This document shows, in pieces, positions 1 through 5,522 of a stretch of 7,952 bases of DNA. This stretch comes from Acidimicrobiia bacterium (lineage in GTDB: Bacteria; Actinomycetota; Acidimicrobiia; Acidimicrobiales; Poriferisodalaceae). Under the pieces are notes generated by a model that was not told the DNA's origin, ran no database searches, and was given only the letters and a program-made list of their open reading frames with translations. The stretch covers positions 1 through 7,952 of the forward strand of contig JALSTE010000684.1 of assembly GCA_026983855.1 (NCBI GenBank), in the 5' to 3' direction. Position 1 is the first letter of the stretch; every line of letters begins with the position of its first letter. Made by a program: the position numbers and the translations under genes.

Positions 1-128
1 ACGACCGCGAAGATCAGCACGCCGCGCCTCAGGGCCGGGGGAACCTCGGCCACCTCCGACGGGGACTCATCGGGGGCCGACTGCAGGAGCACCAGGGTCT
101 TCTCGGCCTCATCGCGCCCCTCGTTCAC
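1..128 (-). CDS. N-terminus of an unidentified probable membrane protein (partial, runs off the left edge)
   Basis: An open frame reads leftward from a GTG at 128-126 for 42 complete codons to the window edge. I do not recognise the family. Nearly all third codon positions are G or C, as in the recognised genes, which argues for real coding. The first 35 or so residues are hydrophilic and acidic (E/D-rich, with ESPSEVAEVPP). They are followed by RR and then a hydrophobic run (GVLIFAVV) that looks like the start of a transmembrane helix, so the protein may be a membrane protein with a short cytoplasmic N-terminal tail. The start is limited by an in-frame TAG at 140-138. There is no Shine-Dalgarno before the GTG, but an extended -10 motif (TGC-TAGGTT) ends 6 nt upstream, consistent with leaderless expression. 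It is divergent from aroC. Most of the protein is outside the window, so the function cannot be inferred. Confidence 0.6.
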   Translation of the reverse strand, partial: MNEGRDEAEKTLVLLQSAPDESPSEVAEVPPALRRGVLIFAV

Positions 129-134
129 GGGGCC

Positions 135-143
135 AACCTAGCA
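135..143 (-). promoter_or_regulatory. Extended -10 promoter element for the left-edge gene (leaderless start)
   Basis: On the minus strand, TGC-TAGGTT (143-135) fits the extended -10 form TGn-TANNNT. Only 6 nt (GGCCCC) separate it from the GTG at 128, so transcription would begin at or next to the first base of the start codon. No good -35 hexamer is visible 16-18 nt upstream, which an extended -10 can tolerate. This is motif evidence only. Confidence 0.45.
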
Positions 144-189
144 ACAGGGGTCTCGGCAGATCCCGCGCCGCCACCCGACCGATCACACG

Positions 190-212
190 CCGGGGCCCCT
201 GCCCCGGGGGCC
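190..212. other. G/C-only overlapping inverted repeats in the divergent intergenic region
   Basis: Two mutually exclusive stems can form here. CCGGGG (190-195) pairs with CCCCGG (202-207), and GGCCCC (194-199) pairs with GGGGCC (207-212), with loops of 6 and 7 nt. They lie between the two divergent promoter candidates, upstream of both transcription starts, so they would act as DNA (an operator or spacer) rather than as an RNA leader. In DNA this rich in G+C such stems can arise by chance. Confidence 0.3.
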
Positions 213-272
213 AGAGGTCCGCGTCGGGTCCCCGGCAACGACCCGGGACTCGTGACCACGGATCGGAGGCTC

Positions 273-278
273 TACCCT
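273..278 (+). promoter_or_regulatory. -10 element for aroC (leaderless start)
   Basis: TACCCT matches TANNNT and lies 7 nt upstream of the A of the aroC ATG, the spacing expected if transcription starts on the start codon itself. A weak -35 candidate, TCGTGA (250-255), lies 17 nt further upstream. The GGAGG at 265-269 is 16 nt from the ATG, too far for normal Shine-Dalgarno pairing, and it would lie outside a leaderless mRNA. Confidence 0.45.
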
Positions 279-285
279 CGGTCGG

Positions 286-1371
286 ATGGCCGGCAACTCC
301 TTCGGTGACCTCTTCCGGATCACGACGTTCGGTGAGAGTCACGGCGGGGCGGTGGGCGTCATCGTCGATGGCTGCCCTCCCCGCCTCGAGCTGTCCGAGG
401 CCGACATTCAACCCGACCTGGATCGCCGACGGCCGGGCCAGAGCCATCTCGTCACCCAACGCCGCGAGGACGACCGGGTGACCATCGTCTCGGGGGTGTT
501 CGAGGGCCGGACGCTGGGCACACCGATCGCCATGCAGGTGTCCAACCGGGACGCCCGGCCCGGCGCCTATGAGCACATGGCCCACATCTACCGACCCAGC
601 CACGCCGATTGGACGACCGACGCCAAGTTCGGTGTCCGAAACTGGCAGGGAGGAGGTCGGGCCAGCGCCCGGGAGACCGTCGGTAGGGTGGCGGCGGGGG
701 CCGTGGCCCGGGTTCTCCTGCGCCGGGTGGCCGGTATCGAGGTCCTGGCATGGGTCTCCTCCGTAGGCAGTGTGGACGCCACGGTGGACCTGTCCACGGT
801 GACCCCCGGTGAGATCGAGGCCAACCCCGTCCGCTGCCCCGACCCCGAGGCCGCGGCGGCGATGACCTCAGCCATCGAGACGGCCCGACGCGACGGAGAC
901 TCCCTGGGAGGGGTGGTCACCTGTGTGGCCCGGGGGGTGCCGGCCGGACTCGGGGAACCGGTCTTCGACAAACTCGACGCCGCCCTGGCCGGGGCCATGA
1001 TCAGCCTTCCCGCCGCCAAGGGATTCGAGTCCGGTAGCGGGTTCGCCGGAAGCCGTCGACGGGGCAGTGAGCACAACGACCCCTTCGTCCCCGGGGCGGA
1101 GGGGCCCCGTACCCTGGCCAACCGCTCGGGCGGGATCCAGGGCGGTATATCCAACGGCGCCGACATCGTCTGCCGGGTGGCCTTCAAGCCCACGGCCACC
1201 ATCTCGAGGCCCCAGGAGACCGTGGACGACGAGGGAAACCCGGTGGTGCTGGAGGCCAGGGGAAGACACGATCCGTGCGTGCTGCCCCGGGCCGTACCCC
1301 TGGTGGAGGCCATGACCCTCCTGGTGCTCGCCGATCACTGGCTGCGCCAGAGGGCCGTCGACGTGCTGTAG
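286..1371 (+). CDS. aroC: Chorismate synthase, short E. coli-like type
   Basis: Chorismate synthase (EC 4.2.3.5) removes phosphate from 5-enolpyruvylshikimate-3-phosphate, using reduced FMN, to form chorismate, the last step of the shikimate pathway in the cytoplasm. The 361-aa protein has the three family signatures: GESHGGAVGVIVDGCP at 16-31, GGRASARETVGRVAAGAV at 123-140 and RHDPCVLPRAVPLVEAM at 327-343. Active-site histidines are present at H19 (GESHG) and H106 (RPSHAD). The N-terminus MAGNSFGDLFRITTFGESHG and the DLDRRRPGQS segment match E. coli AroC closely. It lacks the insertion near residue 90 and the longer C-terminal tail I recall from the roughly 400-aa mycobacterial enzyme. The ATG at 286 is the only reasonable start: an in-frame TGA lies at 253-255 and the family N-terminus fits. 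The gene is monocistronic in view, divergent from the left-edge gene and convergent with the PAC2 gene 11 bp downstream. No hairpin terminator is visible. Confidence 0.97.
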   Translation: MAGNSFGDLFRITTFGESHGGAVGVIVDGCPPRLELSEADIQPDLDRRRPGQSHLVTQRREDDRVTIVSGVFEGRTLGTPIAMQVSNRDARPGAYEHMAHIYRPSHADWTTDAKFGVRNWQGGGRASARETVGRVAAGAVARVLLRRVAGIEVLAWVSSVGSVDATVDLSTVTPGEIEANPVRCPDPEAAAAMTSAIETARRDGDSLGGVVTCVARGVPAGLGEPVFDKLDAALAGAMISLPAAKGFESGSGFAGSRRRGSEHNDPFVPGAEGPRTLANRSGGIQGGISNGADIVCRVAFKPTATISRPQETVDDEGNPVVLEARGRHDPCVLPRAVPLVEAMTLLVLADHWLRQRAVDVL

Positions 1372-1382
1372 CCCCGGGCCGG

Positions 1383-2249
1383 CTAGTCGCCCAGATCCCT
1401 CAGGAACCGCTCGAACTCCGCCGCCAGATGCTCACCGGTGGGAATCTCGTCCTCGGCCCGGCTGTCGGCCTCCTCCTCCAGCCCACGTACGTACTCGGCC
1501 ACCTCGGGATCACCGGCCACGGCGGAACCGACCCGCTCCTCCCATTCGAGGACGGCGGCCGCCAGATCCCCGTGACCGGTCTCGACGCCGGTCACCCTCT
1601 GGAGCTCGGCCAGTAGCGACTGCCGTCCCTTCGGATTGGACGGACCCGACACGTAGTGGGGGACACCGACCCTCAGCGACACCGCCGGCACCGACCTCTC
1701 CCCGAGGGTCTGGTGGATCACCCCCACGATCCCGGTGGGTCCCTGGTAACTGGGAAGATCGAGACCGAGACGACGAGCCAGCTCGGGATCACCGGAACTG
1801 GCCGTCACCCGGGGCGGACGGGTGTGGGGCACGGCGGCCACCATGGCCCCCAGGGTGATCACCATCTCCACACCGAGGGTGTCGATGACCTCGACCAGAT
1901 TGTGGACGAAGGTGCGCCACTTCAACCGGGGCTCCACCCCGGCCAGCAGCAGCAGATCGTGCGTGCCCTCGGTGCGGGCGGCGTGGATCTCATTGGACGG
2001 CCAGCGGATCTCCCTCTCGCCCTCCTCGGTGAAACTCACCTCGGGTCGAACCTCCTGGAAGTCGAAGAACTCCTCGGGGTCGATCTCCGCGACCCTGTGG
2101 GCCCCGAACCTCCCGGCCAGGTGATCCACTGAGTCGGTGGCACACGATCCGGCGTCGAACCAACCCCCGAAGGCCACTATCAGCAGGGGGCGTTCGAGTT
2201 CCGGCTTGGAGTACCAGAGCAGCTCTGACATGGATCCAGCATGGCCCAT
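1383..2249 (-). CDS. PAC2-family protein (proteasome assembly chaperone 2-like)
   Basis: This 288-aa protein fits the prokaryotic PAC2 family (PF09754), related to eukaryotic proteasome assembly chaperones but of unsettled function in bacteria. The typical features run in order: PLLIVAFGGWFDAGSCA at 21-37, DPEEFFDFQEVRPEV at 57-71, LLLLAGVEPRLKWRTF at 99-114, LGAMVAAVPHTRPP at 133-146, GPTGIVGVIH at 170-179, GVPHYVSGPSNPKG at 195-208, then an acidic C-terminus ending in EHLAAEFERFLRDLGD. That C-terminal pattern is common in actinobacterial members. There is no signal peptide, so it should be cytoplasmic. The ATG at 2249-2247 overlaps the trpEG stop as TGATG, with an AAGGG 7 nt upstream (2257-2261), arguing for translational coupling. 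A second ATG at 2231-2229 would remove six residues and has poorer upstream sequence. The open frame continues above the start into the trpEG region, but that is a shadow of trpEG. I infer cotranscription with trpEG; no functional link is known to me. Confidence 0.88.
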   Translation of the reverse strand: MGHAGSMSELLWYSKPELERPLLIVAFGGWFDAGSCATDSVDHLAGRFGAHRVAEIDPEEFFDFQEVRPEVSFTEEGEREIRWPSNEIHAARTEGTHDLLLLAGVEPRLKWRTFVHNLVEVIDTLGVEMVITLGAMVAAVPHTRPPRVTASSGDPELARRLGLDLPSYQGPTGIVGVIHQTLGERSVPAVSLRVGVPHYVSGPSNPKGRQSLLAELQRVTGVETGHGDLAAAVLEWEERVGSAVAGDPEVAEYVRGLEEEADSRAEDEIPTGEHLAAEFERFLRDLGD

Positions 2250-2251
2250 CA
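2247..2251 (-). promoter_or_regulatory. TGATG stop/start overlap coupling trpEG to the PAC2 gene
   Basis: The TGA of trpEG (2251-2249) and the ATG of the PAC2 gene (2249-2247) share one base. The upstream AAGGGTGAG resembles a Shine-Dalgarno with a small deletion. This is the usual layout for reinitiation by terminating ribosomes and supports one shared mRNA. Confidence 0.7.
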
Positions 2252-4471
2252 GCTCACCCTTGACGCAACGTCGTGGTGTCCCCGACCCTGAGTCAGACCA
2301 TCCACCACGTTCCTGATCATGTGGATCCCGGCCTCCCCGCCGAGGGACATTATGGACTCGGGATGAAACTGCACCCCGGCGATGGGCTCCGTGACGTGCT
2401 CGATCGCCATGATCACCCCGTCCCCGGTGACGGCGGTGACCCGCAGCTCGGGGGGTAGACCAACGGGATCGGCGCACAGCGAGTGGTAGCGACCCACGGT
2501 GACCTCCGGCCCCAGACCCGAGAACACGATCGAGGGGGTGGCGGGCCCGTCGTCGGCCGGGGATGCGAGGTGGATGCGGGACGGCTTGCCGTGCATCGGA
2601 CGCTCGAGCCGGCGGAGACGACCGCCGAACGCCTCCACGATGGCCTGCATCCCCAGACACACCCCGAACAGTGGTATCGACCGCGAACGGACCAGTTCGA
2701 TGGACCGCCGGCATCCGAAGTCCCCGGGGTTTCCCGGGCCGGGGGACATGACCACGAGATCGGGGTGGTGGGCCTCGAGATCACCGGCCTCGAGTGGTGC
2801 CCTGACCGTGCTCACCTCCGCCCCGCACTGGCGGAAGTAGTTGCCCAGGGTGTGGACGAAGGAATCCTCGTGATCCACGAGCAGCACCGACGGACCCTCA
2901 CCACCGGGGCCGCCCTCCGAGTCCGAATCCGGACCGGGCTCCACCCCCGCCTCACGGATCGCGGCCAGCAGGGCCGAGGCCTTGAGTTCCGTCTCCGCCT
3001 CCTCCTCGGCGGGATCGGAGTCGTGCAGGAGGGTGGCGCCGGCCCTCACCTCGGCGGTGCCGTCCAGGATCCGTACGGTCCGCAGGGTCAGACCGGTGTT
3101 CATCCCACCGTCGAAGCCGACCCCACCCACCGCACCCCCGTACCAGACCCGCGGTGACTTCTCCTGCTCCTCGATGTACCTCATGGCCCAGACCTTCGGC
3201 GCCCCGGTGACCGTCACCGCCCAGGCGTGGGAGAGGAACCCGTCGAGGCAGTCCATGTCCGCCCGGAGTCGGCCCTCGATGTGATCCACGGTGTGGATCA
3301 GCCGCGAGTACATCTCGATCTGGCGCCGTCCGATCACCCTCACCGATCCCGGCTCGCACACCCTGGACTTGTCGTTGCGGTCCACGTCGGAGCACATGGT
3401 CAACTCCGATTCGTCCTTCTCGGAGTTGAGCAGCCTCAGTATCTGCTCGGAATCCTCGATGGCGTCCCGTCCCCTCCTGATGGTCCCCGAGATCGGACAG
3501 GTCTCGATCCGCCGTCCCGTGACCCTCACGAACATCTCCGGTGAGGCGCCCACCAGGAACTCGTTGTCACCGAGGTTGAACATGAACGAATACGGCGAGG
3601 GATTCACCTCCCGCAACCGCCGGGAGATCTGCGAGGGTCGGGCCGACACCCTCTCGAAGAAGGTCCGACCGGGCACGACCTCGAACAGGTCACCCCTCAG
3701 GAACTTCTCCTTGGCCCTCTCCACCACCGCCGCGTACTCCCCCGGTCGGTGGTCGCCGGCCGGGGGCCTTGGCGAGCCCTCCGGTGCCGGCCGGTAGGGG
3801 GCCGGGGAACCGGTTCGCTCCACGCCCACGGTGGAGAACCCGCCTCCGCTGTAGTCGTAGAGGTGGCGTTCCGCGGTCGCCTGATGGTGATCGACGACGA
3901 GCATCTCATCGGGCAGGTACAGCACCAGATCCCTCTGTCGCTCCGGCCGGGGGAGCTTCAGCGGAACGTCCTCGAACTGGAACGCCAGGTCGTATCCGAA
4001 GGCGCCGTAGAGACCCAGGACACCGTCCTCGGGGGCGGAGAACAGGTCTCGCAGGGCCCTGATCAGGGAGAAGACCGTCGGACGCCGGGAACGGTACTCC
4101 TCGGAGCGGACCTCGGCCGATTCGGCGATCCGGAGTTCGATCCGGTCCCCCGTCATGGTCGGACGGAGAAGATGGGGGTGGCCCGAGAGATGGGGGAGGA
4201 TCATCTCCAGCAGGGGGCGGCCCCGGGGGTTGTAGGCGACGATCTCCACCCTCCGTCCCCGGGCCTCGATCCCCACGGGCGGATCGACGATGGCCGTGTC
4301 CCAGCGGGTGTAGCGGCCCGGGTACTCGTAGTTCGAGGACAGCACCGCCCCCCTCCTGTCGTCCAGGAGGTCGAGGACCGGATCTATGGCCCTTCCGTAG
4401 TCCACGGGCTGGACCGTGCAATTGACCTCCACCCCGCCGGCGGTTCGATGGGATCGTGTGACGTTCTGCAC
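2249..4471 (-). CDS. trpEG: Fused anthranilate synthase TrpE-TrpG
   Basis: One chain carries both anthranilate synthase parts (EC 4.1.3.27): the chorismate-using TrpE half and the glutamine amidotransferase TrpG half that supplies ammonia, making anthranilate for tryptophan. Numbering from the GTG at 4471 gives 740 aa. The TrpE half holds SSNYEYPGRYTRWD (45-58), NPSPYSF (290-296), PISGTIRRG (326-334), SELTMCSDVDRND (355-367), H393 and TVTGAPK (420-426). A Gly/Asp/Glu/Pro-rich linker (about 508-528) leads to the TrpG half: SPGPG (576-580), GVCLGMQ with nucleophile C605, MHGK (626-629), and QFHPES with H703 and E705. All catalytic residues are present. The sequence closely follows the fused enzyme of Rhizobium as I remember it. 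The GTG at 4471 has GAGGAG 4 nt upstream, and conserved sequence begins soon after. A GTG at 4525 would add 18 residues and overlap the oxidoreductase gene by 14 bp, but lacks a good ribosome site. S45/S46 may correspond to the tryptophan-sensing serine of the LLES motif (inference). Confidence 0.96.
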   Translation of the reverse strand: MQNVTRSHRTAGGVEVNCTVQPVDYGRAIDPVLDLLDDRRGAVLSSNYEYPGRYTRWDTAIVDPPVGIEARGRRVEIVAYNPRGRPLLEMILPHLSGHPHLLRPTMTGDRIELRIAESAEVRSEEYRSRRPTVFSLIRALRDLFSAPEDGVLGLYGAFGYDLAFQFEDVPLKLPRPERQRDLVLYLPDEMLVVDHHQATAERHLYDYSGGGFSTVGVERTGSPAPYRPAPEGSPRPPAGDHRPGEYAAVVERAKEKFLRGDLFEVVPGRTFFERVSARPSQISRRLREVNPSPYSFMFNLGDNEFLVGASPEMFVRVTGRRIETCPISGTIRRGRDAIEDSEQILRLLNSEKDESELTMCSDVDRNDKSRVCEPGSVRVIGRRQIEMYSRLIHTVDHIEGRLRADMDCLDGFLSHAWAVTVTGAPKVWAMRYIEEQEKSPRVWYGGAVGGVGFDGGMNTGLTLRTVRILDGTAEVRAGATLLHDSDPAEEEAETELKASALLAAIREAGVEPGPDSDSEGGPGGEGPSVLLVDHEDSFVHTLGNYFRQCGAEVSTVRAPLEAGDLEAHHPDLVVMSPGPGNPGDFGCRRSIELVRSRSIPLFGVCLGMQAIVEAFGGRLRRLERPMHGKPSRIHLASPADDGPATPSIVFSGLGPEVTVGRYHSLCADPVGLPPELRVTAVTGDGVIMAIEHVTEPIAGVQFHPESIMSLGGEAGIHMIRNVVDGLTQGRGHHDVASRVS
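4352..4370 (-). other. Hairpin holding a perfect internal Shine-Dalgarno inside trpEG
   Basis: In the mRNA sense, CCTCCTG (4370-4364) and CAGGAGG (4358-4352) form a 7-bp perfect stem around a 5-nt loop. The 3' arm contains AGGAGG, and an in-frame GTG (4345-4343) follows at 6-nt spacing. It lies wholly within trpEG, encoding the LLDDRRGAV segment that is conserved in related enzymes, so amino-acid constraint alone may explain part of it. The structure is a direct reading; any regulatory role is inference. Confidence 0.35.
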
Positions 4472-4475
4472 TTCT

Positions 4476-4481
4476 CTCCTC
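4476..4481 (-). promoter_or_regulatory. Shine-Dalgarno deciding the trpEG start
   Basis: On the minus strand GAGGAG lies 4 nt before the GTG at 4471. The spacing is short but usable. The codons between it and that GTG (AGA GAA) are unusual for this G/C-ending gene set, which suggests a ribosome site rather than coding sequence. The longer alternative from the GTG at 4525 has only a weak purine stretch upstream. Confidence 0.5.
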
Positions 4482-4511
4482 GGCACGGCGGCGATCGGGG
4501 GCCGGTGGGGC

Positions 4512-5438
4512 TCAGTCCGATCCACCCCGAAGCTCTCTTCTCACCTCTCCGAGGAGCTCCAGGGAGCGGACCGCCAGAGCCTGGTCCACGGGTAGTTGAC
4601 GAACCGCTATGTCGGTGTAGCCCAACTCGACATAGGCGGCGAGTTCCTCCGCCACCCTCGCCGGGGACCCGACCACCAGGGCCTCGGGAGGGAACCCCCG
4701 GTAGCCCGAGGCGATCACCGGCTCCGCCACCCGCCGGGCCAGATCGTCGTCCCCGGCCACCAGAACGTCCTTGCGCAGCACGAGGCGACGGGGTCGGCTC
4801 CCCACCTTCTCCGCCGCTCTCAGGTACATCCCCAGGACCTCCTTCGAACCCTCCAGGTCATGACCCGGACCGGCGTAGAAATCGGGGCTCAGCCGGGCCG
4901 CCCGTTCCATGGCCCGGGGCACGCCGGCCCCCATCCACCATTCGATCTCCTGGTCCGGGACCGGGCTGATCCGGGCTCCGACGATCCCGAACCGCTCACT
5001 GTCCACGGTCTCCCCGGCCAGCAGGGCCGAGGCCACCCGGAAGCACTCCTCGAAGTCACCGACCCGGTTTCGCAGGGACCGGCCCATGGCCGCGAACTGG
5101 GTCTCGCCCCCACCCAGGCCGGTCTGCACTATGACCGTTCCCCGCTGGAGAGCGGCGAGGGTTCCCACCTGCTCGGCCAGGAGCACCGGGTGCCACAACG
5201 GCAGCAGGAACAGCAACCCGGCGGGCCGGTCGTCCCACTCGGCCAGTAGACGGCCCATCATCGGGACGTTCTGGTAGTAGGGGGAGGCGGTGGCGTGCTG
5301 ATCACCGACACTGAGGAAGTCCAGACCGGACCGGGAGGCGGCGGCCGCCCTCTCGATCATCCGACGGGCGCCCTCGGCGGGATCGCCCACGGCATGACTC
5401 GAACTCATCGACACGCCGATTCGGGGAGATCGGGTCAT
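4512..5438 (-). CDS. Luciferase-like (LLM class) flavin-dependent oxidoreductase, probably F420-dependent
   Basis: This 308-aa protein has the (beta/alpha)8-barrel pattern of the bacterial luciferase-like superfamily (PF00296). Visible elements are an N-terminal strand (PRIGVSMSSS, 5-14), FLSVGDQHA at 41-49, LPLWHPVLLAEQVGTLAAL at 79-97 followed by TVIVQTGLGGGETQF at 101-115, EEWWMGAG-like EIEWWMGAGVPRAMERAA at 164-181, and a C-terminal VGSPARVAEELAAYVELGYT at 256-275. In actinobacteria many such enzymes use coenzyme F420 rather than FMN; the cofactor and substrate here cannot be read from sequence. There is no signal peptide. The ATG at 5438 is well supported by GGAGG (5449-5445) with 6-nt spacing. 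The gene runs directly into trpEG (14-bp overlap or 40-bp gap, depending on the trpEG start) and is likely its operon leader. It may act on an unrelated substrate, and the neighbourhood does not prove a tryptophan role. Confidence 0.9.
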   Translation of the reverse strand: MTRSPRIGVSMSSSHAVGDPAEGARRMIERAAAASRSGLDFLSVGDQHATASPYYQNVPMMGRLLAEWDDRPAGLLFLLPLWHPVLLAEQVGTLAALQRGTVIVQTGLGGGETQFAAMGRSLRNRVGDFEECFRVASALLAGETVDSERFGIVGARISPVPDQEIEWWMGAGVPRAMERAARLSPDFYAGPGHDLEGSKEVLGMYLRAAEKVGSRPRRLVLRKDVLVAGDDDLARRVAEPVIASGYRGFPPEALVVGSPARVAEELAAYVELGYTDIAVRQLPVDQALAVRSLELLGEVRRELRGGSD

Positions 5439-5444
5439 CTGGCA

Positions 5445-5449
5445 CCTCC
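5445..5449 (-). promoter_or_regulatory. Strong Shine-Dalgarno of the LLM oxidoreductase gene
   Basis: GGAGG (within CCGGAGGTG on the minus strand) sits 6 nt before the ATG at 5438, fixing that start. It directly abuts an imperfect inverted repeat at 5450-5468. Confidence 0.75.
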
Positions 5450-5468
5450 GGTTCGACCACGGTCAACC
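5450..5468. other. Imperfect inverted repeat next to the oxidoreductase ribosome site
   Basis: GGTT-c-GACC, a 2-nt centre (AC), then GGTC-AACC forms an 8-bp inverted repeat with one extra base in the left arm. It fills the space between the 28-bp palindrome (overlapping it by 3 bp) and the Shine-Dalgarno. On the minus strand it includes TTGACC, a -35-like hexamer, but no TANNNT lies at the right distance downstream. It could be an operator; this is inference. Confidence 0.3.
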
Positions 5469-5493
5469 CGCCGGACCCCGGGGTCCGGCGGGT
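5466..5493 (-). terminator. 28-bp perfect palindrome, probable terminator of the beta-propeller gene
   Basis: ACCCGCCGGACCCC is followed immediately by its exact reverse complement, giving a 14-bp perfect inverted repeat with no unpaired spacer. It begins 29 nt downstream of the lipoprotein stop codon. There is no U-tract after it on the minus strand (the next bases are TGACCGTGG), so it would be a U-less hairpin terminator, an mRNA-stabilising or processing stem, or a DNA operator. It leaves only 27 bp before the downstream ATG, so any separate promoter for the oxidoreductase-trpEG-PAC2 block would have to overlap it or lie upstream. Confidence 0.6.
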
Positions 5494-5522
5494 ACGACGA
5501 CGCTATCCCCCCTGAGGCACGA

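Noticed and set aside
1369..1385. Short inverted repeat TAGCC...GGCTA spanning the two convergent stop codons, considered as a bidirectional terminator.
   Set aside because: The stem is only 5 bp and its ends are formed by the two stop codons themselves; no longer pairing or T-tract is present.
2250..2714. N-terminal extension of the PAC2 reading frame by 155 codons upstream of 2249.
   Set aside because: It lies inside the TrpG-encoding part of trpEG, is Arg/Gly/His-rich, and the family homology begins only after the ATG at 2249.
3749..4969. 406-codon plus-strand open frame opposite trpEG and the oxidoreductase gene.
   Set aside because: It covers the complement of two clear genes, has no recognisable motif, and degenerates into Pro/Arg/Gly repeats typical of antisense frames in G+C-rich DNA.
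4400..5438. A trp leader peptide or attenuator ahead of trpEG.
   Set aside because: The sequence upstream of trpEG is coding for the oxidoreductase, with no short Trp-rich open frame or terminator/antiterminator pair seen.
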